64,000 bases of DNA from Pseudomonadota bacterium (GCA_021785515.1 JAJYEX010000008.1:62001-126000); one strand, 5' to 3'; positions 36,457 through 46,653 are shown, numbered from the stretch's first letter. Translations and numbers: made by a program. Notes: generated by a model not told the origin, from the letters alone.

Positions 36457-37629
36457 ATGAAGCCACGGATTTTTCTAGTCTACATTCCTCCGGGAAATGC
36501 GGAGGCAATGGTTCATTACGAAGAAACCATTAAGCAGAAGGTTTCTGCAGAACGTATCTATCGATTTGTCTCTCAAAGTGTCCGCACACAGCTTGATCGC
36601 ATCTTCTCAGGTAAGCAGATTGCTGTATGGGGATCGCGTGATTCTGATGCCAACCGCAGCAAGTTTGAGCGAATGAGGCCAGGAGATGAGATCCTGATTG
36701 TCGAAGGCCAAATCATCAAGCTGCTTGGTAAAGTAGCCGCCACCACGACTAACTCCGACCTTTCAAATGAACTGTGGCAGTCGCTACGTGTAGGCCAGGC
36801 AGCGGAAGGTTGGAATCTGATCTACTTCATTGCGAATCCGGTAGAAATAAACCTGCCATTCACAGAATTCTGCCATCTCATGGGTTACGGCGAGAATTAT
36901 CAATTACGCGGTTTCACTACTGTTAGCGACGATCGACTGGAAACCTTTTATAAGTGCTACGACGATCTCTATTCGATCTTGATGCAGCTAAAACAGAATC
37001 ACCCCGTATACCAACGCCCGCAAAAGGATTTGTTCGGGGAAGAAAGCAAAGGCGTCGAGGAGCCGGAAGTCACGCCAATTGTGGATACGCCAGATCAAGT
37101 CGCGCCTGCGGAAGAGATTTCTGACCACCTGCGTATGCAGTGGATGCTTTTAAATCTTGGCCGAAAGGCCGGCAGCAAAGTCTGGATTCCCGCAAACGAC
37201 CAAGGCCGAATACGCGATAGATTTCAATACAGCGAGTTCGAGCGCGATTTCGCCGCTGGTATCGACGCCCAGACACGTTACGTCGAAAACATCGATGTCG
37301 TCTGGAAGGAGGAGTTCCGCATTGATGCGGCATTCGAGATCGAAAATTCCACTAGCATCTATTCTGGTCTCCTGCGTTTCTCGGATCTTACGTTGGTCGC
37401 CCCCAACACCATTTATCCGCTGTTCATTGTTGCACCGCGAGAAAAGCGCAATCGTCTTGTTGAGCAATTGCGACGTCCAACATTTCAGAAGCTACGCTTA
37501 GATCGCAAGGTACGCTATTTACCGTACGAAGCCGTGGAAGAGATCGATCAATTCTTTGGCGATGTCGCGCAAGGATTAACCGTGGATGTCATTGTCGGAC
37601 GGTCGGAGGAGATTAATTTGCACCACTAA
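36457..37629 (+). CDS. EVE-like/PD-(D/E)XK-like protein of the restriction operon
   Basis: This 390-residue protein has two parts. Residues about 50-155 (VWGSRDSDANRSKFERMRPGDEILI, WNLIYFIANPVEINLPF) resemble EVE/PUA-like modified-base readers. Residues about 225-345 look like a restriction-nuclease fold, with Asp280 in NIDVVW and Glu294/Glu296 in AAFEIENSTSIYSGLLRFSDL, then IVAPREKRNRLVEQL. It is the first of five same-strand genes. I infer that it senses modified or foreign DNA and may cut it. Confidence 0.65.
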   Translation: MKPRIFLVYIPPGNAEAMVHYEETIKQKVSAERIYRFVSQSVRTQLDRIFSGKQIAVWGSRDSDANRSKFERMRPGDEILIVEGQIIKLLGKVAATTTNSDLSNELWQSLRVGQAAEGWNLIYFIANPVEINLPFTEFCHLMGYGENYQLRGFTTVSDDRLETFYKCYDDLYSILMQLKQNHPVYQRPQKDLFGEESKGVEEPEVTPIVDTPDQVAPAEEISDHLRMQWMLLNLGRKAGSKVWIPANDQGRIRDRFQYSEFERDFAAGIDAQTRYVENIDVVWKEEFRIDAAFEIENSTSIYSGLLRFSDLTLVAPNTIYPLFIVAPREKRNRLVEQLRRPTFQKLRLDRKVRYLPYEAVEEIDQFFGDVAQGLTVDVIVGRSEEINLHH

Positions 37630-37659
37630 TGTGGATTATTCAAGTTAAGGGAGAAAACT

Positions 37660-37878
37660 GTGGCTAACGATGTTGAATTTTCCATTCCCAGGCGAAAGCT
37701 AGGCCGTTCGGACATTGAGTTTTTGGTCAAGCGTAATGGCGCAGTCCTGGGCACTTTGAAAGTTTCAAACGGATCATTGGTGTGGTTTCCAAGAAAGACC
37801 ACCGTGGGCTACCGCATGACTTGGCACAAATTCGACAGCGTCATGAAGGACTTTTCTCAGGGTGAAGAGCGCAGATAA
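37660..37878 (+). CDS. Small beta-rich protein between nuclease and Z1 genes
   Basis: The protein is 72 residues and starts at GTG 37660. The sequence (SDIEFLVKRNGAVLGTLKVSNGSLVWFPRK, then YRMTWHKFDSVMKDF) is a compact strand-rich domain with a C-terminal helix. I know no established name for it. Its stop abuts the TTG start of the Z1 gene, so it is part of the operon. Confidence 0.6.
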   Translation: MANDVEFSIPRRKLGRSDIEFLVKRNGAVLGTLKVSNGSLVWFPRKTTVGYRMTWHKFDSVMKDFSQGEERR

Positions 37879-40086
37879 TTGACCCAACCTCAGACGGCCA
37901 CCATGCAAAGTCTCAAACTAAATGGATCCTTCTTCCCGTCCTTCACTGCAGATGCATCGCGTTATTCCACAGACGACAAGAATTGCATTCAGCGTACTGT
38001 GGAGCGACTTCTGTCCGTCCAAACCAGTGCCGAGAAGCCTGGCATGCTACTTGGCAAGATTCAGTCTGGCAAGACGAAGACATTTCTAGGAATCGTCGCA
38101 TTAGCGTTCGATAATAGCTTTGATATCGCTGTCGTCCTAACAAAGGGAACGAAGGCGCTAACGAAACAGACTTTACAGCGCATCAACAGCGAATTTGCGC
38201 CGTTTCAATCGAAGGACATGATGCAGATCTACGACATCATGACCTTACCGTCCGGGTTAACACCTTATGAGCTGAGCCAAAAGATCGTATTCGTTGCCAA
38301 GAAGCAGACGGACAATATGGATCGACTTGCGGCGGTGTTCCAGGAGACATACCCTCAGTTGGCTGGGAAACGCACCTTAATCATTGATGACGAGGCCGAC
38401 TATGCAAGTATCGGCTATCGCAATGATCGAAAAGAAGGTAAGGTAGTAGCCAACGTTACGGCTCGGCAGATTGACGGGCTGCGACAAACTCTAGCGTCGT
38501 CCTCATTTCTTCAAGTCACCGCAACGCCGTATTCGCTTTATCTCCAACCGGACAACGTCGTAGCGAGCGGCCTGCGATTCAGGCCTGTTCGCCCTTCATT
38601 TACAGAACTCGTGCCTGTCCACAAAGACTATATTGGCAGTGATTACTATTTTCAGCAAAGCCAGGAAGACAATTCTCCAGCGAAATATGTGTATGAGCCC
38701 GTCACGCTTGATGAGCTTTCCATTCTGCGGCAGCAAGACCGTCGCCGTTTCAAGACCGAGGATTGCCTGACCAGCGATGCGATTGATTCGCTCCGTAATG
38801 CTGTCTGCAATTTCATTGTCGGCGGATGCATCCGCCGACTGCAAGACCAGCGCCTGGGAAAGCCCCTCAAGAAATTCAGCTTTCTCGTCCATACCGAAGC
38901 GGGAAAATCGGCGCATGCCTGGCAAGAACAGGTAGTGCAAGCGTTGCGCGACCATTTGACAGATGCCGTGAAGAGAGACCCGGATCGTCTGCGCCGGCTT
39001 CTTTCGGATGCCTACCAGGATCTTTCTGCGTCAATTCGAGTGATGGATCATTACCTTCCGCCTGAGGAGGAGGTGCTTGGGGAAGCCTTCGTGGCGCTAG
39101 GCGAAGGGTGGTTAATGATTACGAAAGTTAATTCTGAAAAGCAGGTAGAAGAACTACTAGATACGGAGGGACAGCTCCGCCTACGTACGCCACTAAATAT
39201 TTTCATCGGCGGGCAAATTCTCGATCGTGGCGTGACAATCGCGAACCTCATTGGGTTCTTCTACGGTCGCCGTCCACAGGTTTACCAACAGGATACCGTT
39301 CTACAACATTCCCGAATGTTTGGTTTCCGACCGATTGAAGACTTGACTGTAACTCGTTTCTATACCGAGCCAACTATCTACGACGCAATGCGCCGTATGC
39401 ACGAAAGTGACGTTGCGCTACGGCAGGCCATTGCGAAGAACCCCGATCAGCCTATTGTCTTTATCCAACGTGATGATACAGGTCGAGTAATTCCGTGCAG
39501 CCCAAACAAAATTCTCGTATCGCGCACTACGACGCTGCGACCATTCAAACGCGTGCTCCCGGTCGGCTTTCAAACAGACTACAAGACGCGCGTGCATCCT
39601 GTGGTCGACGAAATTGACAAATTGTTGGAGGATCTCAGACCTCAGAGCGGATTTGACGAACCCTTCGAGATCTCCGTTTCGGTCGCTCTGGATGTCTTGC
39701 GAAGGATCGAGCCAACTCTTCTCATGGAAAAGAAGGAGGGCTACACCTTTGATTGGGAAGCGGCACGCGCAGCGTTGCGGTACCTTGCCAACGCGTCCGA
39801 CGACTCGACAAACCACGGAAAGGTGATCTGTTTGGTACGCCGAGATCGCAACCTCAGCCGTCAAGTATCATCCGGTAGTCACGCAGTGTATTCGGATGCA
39901 CCAGATACGACTCGCACCGAGGGCGAGGTAGCGCGGCGGGTAGCGCTGGAAACACCAGTACTCATGCTCATTCGGCAGAATGGTCATGAGGAACAGGGCT
40001 GGCGGGGCACACCATTCTATTGGCCGGTTATTATGGCGCAGGGAAACCTGCAGACCGCTATTTTTGCGCATGAAACAATGGATTAG
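37879..40086 (+). CDS. Z1-domain superfamily 2 helicase-like ATPase
   Basis: The protein has 735 residues from TTG 37879; ATG 37903 is an alternative start. It has Walker A LLGKIQSGKT (59-66), Walker B IIDDEADYAS (about 168-177), motif III-like VTATPYS (213-219), then IFIGGQILDRGVTI and LQHSRMFGFR. This combination defines Z1-domain proteins, which are found in defence loci with methylases, PD-(D/E)XK nucleases and sometimes MORC/MutL-like ATPases. No MutL-like gene is present here. It probably translocates or remodels DNA for the restriction complex. Confidence 0.85.
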   Translation: MTQPQTATMQSLKLNGSFFPSFTADASRYSTDDKNCIQRTVERLLSVQTSAEKPGMLLGKIQSGKTKTFLGIVALAFDNSFDIAVVLTKGTKALTKQTLQRINSEFAPFQSKDMMQIYDIMTLPSGLTPYELSQKIVFVAKKQTDNMDRLAAVFQETYPQLAGKRTLIIDDEADYASIGYRNDRKEGKVVANVTARQIDGLRQTLASSSFLQVTATPYSLYLQPDNVVASGLRFRPVRPSFTELVPVHKDYIGSDYYFQQSQEDNSPAKYVYEPVTLDELSILRQQDRRRFKTEDCLTSDAIDSLRNAVCNFIVGGCIRRLQDQRLGKPLKKFSFLVHTEAGKSAHAWQEQVVQALRDHLTDAVKRDPDRLRRLLSDAYQDLSASIRVMDHYLPPEEEVLGEAFVALGEGWLMITKVNSEKQVEELLDTEGQLRLRTPLNIFIGGQILDRGVTIANLIGFFYGRRPQVYQQDTVLQHSRMFGFRPIEDLTVTRFYTEPTIYDAMRRMHESDVALRQAIAKNPDQPIVFIQRDDTGRVIPCSPNKILVSRTTTLRPFKRVLPVGFQTDYKTRVHPVVDEIDKLLEDLRPQSGFDEPFEISVSVALDVLRRIEPTLLMEKKEGYTFDWEAARAALRYLANASDDSTNHGKVICLVRRDRNLSRQVSSGSHAVYSDAPDTTRTEGEVARRVALETPVLMLIRQNGHEEQGWRGTPFYWPVIMAQGNLQTAIFAHETMD

Positions 40087-40094
40087 GAGTACCG

Positions 40095-43000
40095 ATGGGC
40101 AGGCAAAAGAAAACCACAAAGAACCGAGCCAACAGACCTTCCAGTCGTAAGGTGACCGACACGGTGACCAGTCCCATGGGCGACGGCGAGCATTTTTCCC
40201 TAGAAACACAGCAAGCCCCAGCTGGGGTACCACGCAAGTCGGCCGTACGCGCCGCCAAGGCTCCATTGAGAGCAGGAAAGAAAAGTGACCACTCCGAGGT
40301 ATTAAGCTACCGTCACTCAGACAAGCGCACGAACAACCCAGAGGTAGGCATGGTCAAGCCGGAGAATGACCCGGACGACCATGAGGAGCGCTGGTGTTAT
40401 GACCCACATATAGATCCGGCGTTGCAGTTCGATTTCGGGCGAGCACAGGTGGAAAAGCTGATTGACGAGGCACTGGCCAGTGGCAGTCAGGACGCGATGC
40501 GCACAGCGTTGGAGGAGCTCAAGCGTTACTCCGCCCCCTATCTCAACTGGACGGGCAAGGCCGAGCGTACCACCTTCGACGTCGAGACGGTAAGCCTCCA
40601 TGTCCACGAACGCATCGATCCGGCGAGCATTCTATCGGCGGTGCGCAAGAAGCTGAACGAGGGCACACGTAAGAGCGAGTTCATGCAGCCCGATCTCTTC
40701 GCGGCACCGTTCGAGAACCTGCCTCTGCGTGACGCCATCGATTTCTACAAGCACGAGCGCGGCTGGGCAAACCGGCTGATCGCCGGCGATTCGCTGTTAG
40801 TGATGAACTCGCTGTTGCAAAAAGAGAGCATGGCCGGGCAGGTGCAGATGATCTACGTCGACCCGCCCTACGGCATCAAGTATGGCTCCAACTTTCAGCC
40901 TTTCGTCAATAAGCGCGATGTGAAAGACCGCAAGGACGAGGACTTGACCCAGGAACCGGAGATGATCAAGGCTTTCCGCGACACCTGGGAGCTGGGCATC
41001 CATTCCTACCTTACCTACCTGCGCGACCGGCTGCTGCTGGCGAAGGAATTGCTGCACGGATCGGGGAGCGTGTTTGTGCAGATTTCGGATGAGAATCTGC
41101 ATCATGTGCGCGAGTTGCTTGACGAAGTATTTGGTCCGGACAATTCAATCGCTCTTATAGCGTTCGTTAAAACGCAAGCTCTCGGGGCAGCGTTTTTGCC
41201 TGGAGCCTATGACTATCTGCTGTGGTACGCCAAGGATAAGACAAAAACAAAATACAGACGGCTACTTACGGATAAGCTTGAGGCGGCTGACATTTCTACG
41301 TTCGGGTGGTTGAGTCAGCCCGGCGGCTACGCACGCCGCCTAAGAGGAAGTGAGCTCGACCATCAGGACATAATTCCGAACCGCTTTCGCGCGGGAGATC
41401 TTTCACGACAGGGTGCGTCAGAAATCGGGACTTTTGAATTTGAGTACCAAGGTGAGAAGTACTGGCCATCATCTGGACGTCGATGGGCTAGTAATCCAGA
41501 TGGAATGCGTAGATTAAGTCGTTCAAATCGAATTCAGCCGCTTGGGAAGGTCCTTTCGTATCGGCTCTTATTTAAGGATTTTCCTGTCGTTCCGCTCGAT
41601 AACGGGTGGCATGACACCTATATCGGTACCTTTACCCAGAAAACATACGTTGTTCAAACTGGTGAACTCGCCATTCAAAGATGCATGTTGATGACCACCG
41701 ATTCCGGTGACTTGGTGCTGGACCCGACCTGCGGATCTGGCACCACCGCCTTCGTCGCCGAGAAGTGGGGCCGGCGCTGGATCACCTGCGACACCTCGCG
41801 CGTGTCGGTGACGCTCGCCAAGCAGCGGCTGATGACCGCGAGCTACGACTACTACGAGCTCAAGTATCCCCAGGAAGGTTTGAAGAGTGGCTTCATCTAC
41901 AAGACGGTGCCGCACGTCACGCTCAAGTCCATCGCCAACAACCCCGAGATTGACGAAATCTACGAACGGATGCATCCAGCCATCGAGGCGGCGCTGGCCG
42001 AGCTGAACAAGGCGGCGAAGCAGAAACTCAAGGAATGGGAAGTACCGTTCGAGTTTCCGGAAAACTGGCCAGCAGCAGCGCGCAAGACCTTCGATGCCTT
42101 CCAGGCTGCGCGCCAGGCCATGCAGAAGAAGATGGACGACTCCATCGCTGCGCATGCGGACCAGGAAACGCTTTACGACCAGCCGGCGGTTTCCAAGAAT
42201 AAGTTGCGCATCACTGGGCCGTTTACTGTGGAGGCGGTGCCGTTCCCGACGGTGCTGGCGCTGGACGAGGGAAAGCCACCGCAGGAGGCAGACGTGGCTA
42301 TCGCCCGCTCTGGAGAATCGGCGCGCCAGCATGCATGGCGCGACGAGCTGCTAAAAACTGGCATCCGCGGTAAGGGCGGGCAAATGCTGACGTTCGCCGA
42401 ACTCGAAACCCTGCCAGATTCGCCGCACCTGCACGTGAGCGGCCATCTCGATTCCGGCGAGCGGGTGGTGGTGAGCTTCGGTCCTGAGCACGCGGCGCTG
42501 GAGCAGCGGCAGGTGGCGCTCGCGCTGAACGAGGCTGAGAAGCTTAGGCCTGCGCCGAAGTTCATTATTTTCGCCGCCTTCGAGTTCGACCCGGAGGCGG
42601 CCAAGGACATCGACGAAACCAAATGGCCAGGCGTGACTCTGCTCAAGGCCAAGATGAACGCTGACCTCCTTAGTGACGACCTCAAGAAGGGCCGCGCCAG
42701 CAATCAGAGCTTCTGGCTCATGGGCCAGCCGGACTTGGAGGTGCACCCGCAGAACGACGGCCGCTATGTGGTGGAAGTGCATGGCTTCGACTACTTCGAC
42801 ACCACCAAGGGCGAGCTGGTCTCCGGCGGCAAGGGCAAGATCGCCATGTGGCTGCTCGACACCGACTACGACGAGCGCTCATTGTTCCCGCGCCAGGTGT
42901 TCTTCCCCATGGCCGGCAAGGGTGAGGGTTGGGAGAAACTCAAGAAGGACATCCGTGCGGAAATGAATGATGCGCTGCTGGAGAAATTCCACGGTACCAA

Positions 43001-43097
43001 GTCGCTGCCGTTTGAGGCTGGAGGCAATAAGAAGGTGGCGGTAAAGATTGTGGATGATCGAGGGATTGAGTCCCTGAAGATCATTTCGCTGCCCTGA
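40095..43097 (+). CDS. Type III-like beta-class DNA methyltransferase, extended
   Basis: This 1000-residue protein has DPPY at 256-259 before the SAM-binding motif DPTCGSGTT at 543. That is the beta-class order of type III Mod enzymes, which methylate adenine N6 or cytosine N4. The 40-residue-rich basic N-terminus and a roughly 430-residue C-terminal extension make it much longer than usual Mod proteins (600-700). The extension ends with GFDYFDTTKGELVSGGKGKIAMWLLDTDY. It sits directly before the Res-like gene. Confidence 0.85.
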   Translation: MGRQKKTTKNRANRPSSRKVTDTVTSPMGDGEHFSLETQQAPAGVPRKSAVRAAKAPLRAGKKSDHSEVLSYRHSDKRTNNPEVGMVKPENDPDDHEERWCYDPHIDPALQFDFGRAQVEKLIDEALASGSQDAMRTALEELKRYSAPYLNWTGKAERTTFDVETVSLHVHERIDPASILSAVRKKLNEGTRKSEFMQPDLFAAPFENLPLRDAIDFYKHERGWANRLIAGDSLLVMNSLLQKESMAGQVQMIYVDPPYGIKYGSNFQPFVNKRDVKDRKDEDLTQEPEMIKAFRDTWELGIHSYLTYLRDRLLLAKELLHGSGSVFVQISDENLHHVRELLDEVFGPDNSIALIAFVKTQALGAAFLPGAYDYLLWYAKDKTKTKYRRLLTDKLEAADISTFGWLSQPGGYARRLRGSELDHQDIIPNRFRAGDLSRQGASEIGTFEFEYQGEKYWPSSGRRWASNPDGMRRLSRSNRIQPLGKVLSYRLLFKDFPVVPLDNGWHDTYIGTFTQKTYVVQTGELAIQRCMLMTTDSGDLVLDPTCGSGTTAFVAEKWGRRWITCDTSRVSVTLAKQRLMTASYDYYELKYPQEGLKSGFIYKTVPHVTLKSIANNPEIDEIYERMHPAIEAALAELNKAAKQKLKEWEVPFEFPENWPAAARKTFDAFQAARQAMQKKMDDSIAAHADQETLYDQPAVSKNKLRITGPFTVEAVPFPTVLALDEGKPPQEADVAIARSGESARQHAWRDELLKTGIRGKGGQMLTFAELETLPDSPHLHVSGHLDSGERVVVSFGPEHAALEQRQVALALNEAEKLRPAPKFIIFAAFEFDPEAAKDIDETKWPGVTLLKAKMNADLLSDDLKKGRASNQSFWLMGQPDLEVHPQNDGRYVVEVHGFDYFDTTKGELVSGGKGKIAMWLLDTDYDERSLFPRQVFFPMAGKGEGWEKLKKDIRAEMNDALLEKFHGTKSLPFEAGGNKKVAVKIVDDRGIESLKIISLP

Positions 43098-43107
43098 GGT
43101 GCTGCCA

Positions 43108-45915
43108 ATGACGGCACCAAAGTCACTAATCATCAACTCACCGTATGAAGTGCCCACCCGGCGTTGGGAGCAGGCCCGTGATGGATCGCTCAGCATCTTG
43201 CCCGAGCGACGTTCGGCTGGTTATGAAATCTTCGACATTCGAAACAACACACGACGCACAGAGCCGCTGACGCTTGTGAATGAGATACGCCAGCGCCTGG
43301 AAGAGTGGCGTAAGGCAGAGTACCCAGGCATTACTTCGGTAACGCGAAACCTTCTAGAACACTGGCACGACAGAACCCCAGGTGTTCGCCAATATCCTTT
43401 CTACTTCTGTCAGCTGGAGGCCATCGAGACCCTCATCTGGTCGGTGGAGGCCCCGGAACCGCATAAGCAAGGCATCAGCATTCCGGGAGACGGTGGTCCG
43501 TGGGAGCGGCTCTGTAGCAAGATGGCCACTGGTTCGGGCAAGACTACGGTGATGGCCATGATCATCACGTGGCAGGTGCTGAATGCGATCACTTATCCGA
43601 AACGAAACAAGGATTTCTCGCGAGCCATTTTTATCGTTGCACCGGGACTAACCGTAAAAGACCGCTTGCGTGTTCTGTACCCGGGCGAACCGGATAATTT
43701 TTACGATGCCTTTGGGATATGCCCGTCGGAGTCGCTACGCCAGAAGCTTAACCAGATGGAATTGCTGATCGAAAACTGGCACACCCTCATGCCGCTGAAA
43801 GAGAAGGAGCATTCTGTTGTTAAAAAAGGGAAAGAAAGCGATGAGGCTTTCACGCGACGAGTGCTTGGCAAGCTCGCCGCCTATAAGGACATCGCCGTCA
43901 TCAATGACGAGGCCCATCACGCCTATCGCAAGCCGGCGGAGATTAAGATTAGCAAGAAGCAGGCGGAAGAACTCGGCCTCGATCTGGAAGAGGCCACTCG
44001 TTGGATCGAAGGGCTGGATCGAATTCACAAGACGCGCCGTGTTCAGCGCTGCTTTGATCTTTCCGCGACGCCATTTGCTCCGACTGGCAAGGCCAGTACC
44101 GAAGAGGGACTATTCGACTGGATCGTGTCGGATTTCGGTCTGAACGACGCTATTGAGTCCGGGTTGGTCAAGACCCCGCGCGTCGTGGTGCGGGACGACG
44201 CGTTGCCCAGCGCGGCGACAATGCGACCCAAGCTCTATCACATCTACCGCGAGGCGGAGGTGGCAGAAGATCTTAACCGACGTGGGGCTGAACCGCACGA
44301 GTCGCTACCTCGGCTGGTGCAAGATGCGTACACACTGCTCGGGGCGGATTGGCGCGCCGCCTTCCTGGACTGGCGTGAGAAGGGACATTTGTCACCACCC
44401 GTTATGCTGACCGTCTGCAATCGGACCGAGACGGCAGCTCGCATTGAGAACTACTTCAATAAGGGCGATGCCCACTGGCCTGAGATGCATGCCCCGGCCT
44501 ACACCTTACGAGTCGATTCCAAGGTACTGGAAAAGGCAGAGGTGGGCGAAGCTGCAGCGGCTGATAAGGCCTACGAAGCCCGCTTGGCCGAAATTATCGA
44601 GGCAGCAAAGATCCCAGAAACCCGCAAAGAGCGGCTGCGCGTCATGAAAAAAGAGGAGGTGCTGCGCGAATTGGTGGATAACGTAGGCAAGCGCGATGCC
44701 GCAGGGCAGGACCTGCAGAATGTGATTTCGGTCGCGATGCTTTCAGAAGGATGGGACGCAAAGAACGTGACCCATATCATGGGTCTCAGGGCGTTTACCT
44801 CCCAACTCCTGTGTGAGCAGGTTATTGGTCGTGGCCTGCGTCGAGTTTCGTACGAGACCGATGAAAACGGGTTATTCGTACCGGAATATGTAAATGTTTT
44901 TGGTGTGCCCCTCTCGATTTTTCAAGATGTTACTTCAGGTGGCGAACCGCCACCGCCTCCCAAGCCCAGCACACAAATCGAATCCCTGGCGGATCGCAAC
45001 GATCTGGAGATCAAGTGGCCGAACGTCATACGTATCGACTCAGTCGTACGACCCGTGCTGACAGTGGATTGGGGAAAAGTCGAGCCGCTGACATTGAATC
45101 CGGCAGATACACCTATCAGCGCTGAGATCGCACCGGCCCTAGGAGGCGCGGCGAATTGGGACCAGATACATGTAATCGACCTCGAAACGCTGCCGGATGA
45201 GTTTCGTTTGCAGCGGCTGACCTTCCAGGCGGCGCGAAAGGCCTATGCAGGTATGCAGGGCAAGTTTAAAGGGGCACGGGAATATCTGATTTTCCAGCTA
45301 ATCAAGTTGGTCGAACACTTCATTGATTCAGATATGCTGGTGATCCCGACCACTTTTCATCGGGATCCGTTACGCAAACGCATCTTGATGTCACTAAATA
45401 TCGATCTCATCGTTCAGCACCTCCAGCGTCATATTCAGAAACAGAATATTGAACGGGTCGAGCCTATATTTGACGAGGAAAATCCCATCGGATCCACCCG
45501 TTACATGCGCACTTGGTACACCACGAAGCCATGTCTTCCGACGAGAAGATCGCAAATCAGTCATATGATTGCGGATAGCGCGTGGGAACAGTACGCAGCA
45601 AATGTATTCGATTCAGCCAAAAGTATATCCGTTTCTGCGTACGCCAAGAACGAACACCTGGGATTTCAGGTGTATTACCTGTGGAATGGCGCTCGGCGGC
45701 GTTTTATTCCAGATTTCTTGATCCGACTTAAGAACGGAAAGATGCTAGTACTGGAAATCAAGGGTCAGGACTCGGAGCAGAACCGCGCAAAACGAGCGGC
45801 TTTGGATATGTGGGTAAGAGGCATAAACGAAAAAGGCGGGTTTGGATTGTGGTGCTGGGACGTTGCCTACCAGCCAGCGCAGATTCAGGACATTCTTGCC
45901 AAGCACAACGATTGA
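43108..45915 (+). CDS. Res-like DEAD/DEAH helicase with C-terminal nuclease (BPTD_3080-like)
   Basis: The protein is 935 residues from ATG 43108 (GAGGTG 7 bases upstream). Helicase motifs are ATGSGKT at 140-146, NDEAHH (Asp267), DLSATPF (Asp317) and QVIGRGLRRVSYE. The C-terminus has a PD-(D/E)XK site: Asp869 (FIPDFLI) and Glu883-x-Lys885 (LEIKG). It resembles type III Res subunits and helicase-nuclease restriction proteins. Together with the Mod-like gene 10 bp upstream it should form a restriction-modification pair. Confidence 0.87.
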   Translation: MTAPKSLIINSPYEVPTRRWEQARDGSLSILPERRSAGYEIFDIRNNTRRTEPLTLVNEIRQRLEEWRKAEYPGITSVTRNLLEHWHDRTPGVRQYPFYFCQLEAIETLIWSVEAPEPHKQGISIPGDGGPWERLCSKMATGSGKTTVMAMIITWQVLNAITYPKRNKDFSRAIFIVAPGLTVKDRLRVLYPGEPDNFYDAFGICPSESLRQKLNQMELLIENWHTLMPLKEKEHSVVKKGKESDEAFTRRVLGKLAAYKDIAVINDEAHHAYRKPAEIKISKKQAEELGLDLEEATRWIEGLDRIHKTRRVQRCFDLSATPFAPTGKASTEEGLFDWIVSDFGLNDAIESGLVKTPRVVVRDDALPSAATMRPKLYHIYREAEVAEDLNRRGAEPHESLPRLVQDAYTLLGADWRAAFLDWREKGHLSPPVMLTVCNRTETAARIENYFNKGDAHWPEMHAPAYTLRVDSKVLEKAEVGEAAAADKAYEARLAEIIEAAKIPETRKERLRVMKKEEVLRELVDNVGKRDAAGQDLQNVISVAMLSEGWDAKNVTHIMGLRAFTSQLLCEQVIGRGLRRVSYETDENGLFVPEYVNVFGVPLSIFQDVTSGGEPPPPPKPSTQIESLADRNDLEIKWPNVIRIDSVVRPVLTVDWGKVEPLTLNPADTPISAEIAPALGGAANWDQIHVIDLETLPDEFRLQRLTFQAARKAYAGMQGKFKGAREYLIFQLIKLVEHFIDSDMLVIPTTFHRDPLRKRILMSLNIDLIVQHLQRHIQKQNIERVEPIFDEENPIGSTRYMRTWYTTKPCLPTRRSQISHMIADSAWEQYAANVFDSAKSISVSAYAKNEHLGFQVYYLWNGARRRFIPDFLIRLKNGKMLVLEIKGQDSEQNRAKRAALDMWVRGINEKGGFGLWCWDVAYQPAQIQDILAKHND

Positions 45916-46361
45916 ATTCAATAGCGATGGGTGCCAATTTTCCGAGTCTTGTCCAACCCGTGTCAGTGGTTGTGACTTTGCAAGCACGACCATTTCCGGG
46001 AGCCGTAACTAAGCGTGCAACCAACCGCAGAGTCCCGTCTGAGTCGAGCAGTTTCGCAGCCTTTTTTAGGCAGTGAACCGTCAGAAACACGGGTGATCGA
46101 ATTGTGCCGAAGGTTGAGAGCGCCAGCACCTTGGTAGCAATACTGAATTGCCTAAGGTCGCCGTTATGGCCTGGTAACTCGCTGCGGACAGGGTAGGTAC
46201 ATGGTGGGAAGAGATTGTTCTAGCGGGTGAGCGAAGAAATTCCTTGGGTTTGTCCCGAATCGATCGGGCGCCGGTAGGCAAGGTGGGAACCATCTGTCAT
46301 ATTCCCACTGTGGGAACTTTATGCTATCCTTTGTGTTCAAATTAGGTGGATCAAAATAAGA
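45916..46361. other. Intergenic region between the restriction operon and the TA cluster
   Basis: No coding frame looks real in these 446 bp. Near its right end are a 15-bp palindrome (46302-46316), a further half-site (46283-46289) and -10-like TATGCT/TATCCT boxes (46320-46330), which should serve the HigB-like gene. Confidence 0.5.
46302..46316. promoter_or_regulatory. Palindromic operator of the HigB/HigA-ImmA cluster
   Basis: TTCCCACTGTGGGAA has perfect 7-bp arms. An additional GTGGGAA half-site lies at 46283-46289. It is just ahead of -10-like boxes and 46 bp before the HigB-like start, typical of autoregulated toxin-antitoxin operons. Confidence 0.6.
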
Positions 46362-46652
46362 ATGAAGTTGGTCGGGCGCGACAAGCTGGGCGAGTTCGTG
46401 CAGAAGCACGCGGACGCCCGCCGGTGGGTCGAGGCTTGGCTGGCTGAAGTTGAGCGCACGATCTGGCGAACGCCGCATGACATAAAGCAACACCATACAA
46501 CGGCGAGTTTTCTCGCTCACAACATCGTAATTTTCAATGTGCGCGGCAATAACTACCGATTAGAGGTCCAGGTTGCCTATAAGACCTCGACAGTTGTAAT
46601 TCGGTGGATTGGAACGCACGAGGAATACACGAAACGCTTTTCAGGGCGCTGA
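46362..46652 (+). CDS. HigB-family toxin (type II TA)
   Basis: This 96-residue protein begins MKLVGRDKLGEFVQKHADARRW and contains TPHDIKQHHTTASFLAHNIVIFNVRGNNYRLEV and IRWIGTHEEYTKRF. This is the HigB/RelE-type mRNA interferase pattern with C-terminal histidine and tyrosine. HigB cuts mRNA on ribosomes. The antitoxin gene starts one base after its stop. Confidence 0.88.
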   Translation: MKLVGRDKLGEFVQKHADARRWVEAWLAEVERTIWRTPHDIKQHHTTASFLAHNIVIFNVRGNNYRLEVQVAYKTSTVVIRWIGTHEEYTKRFSGR

Positions 46653-46653
46653 C

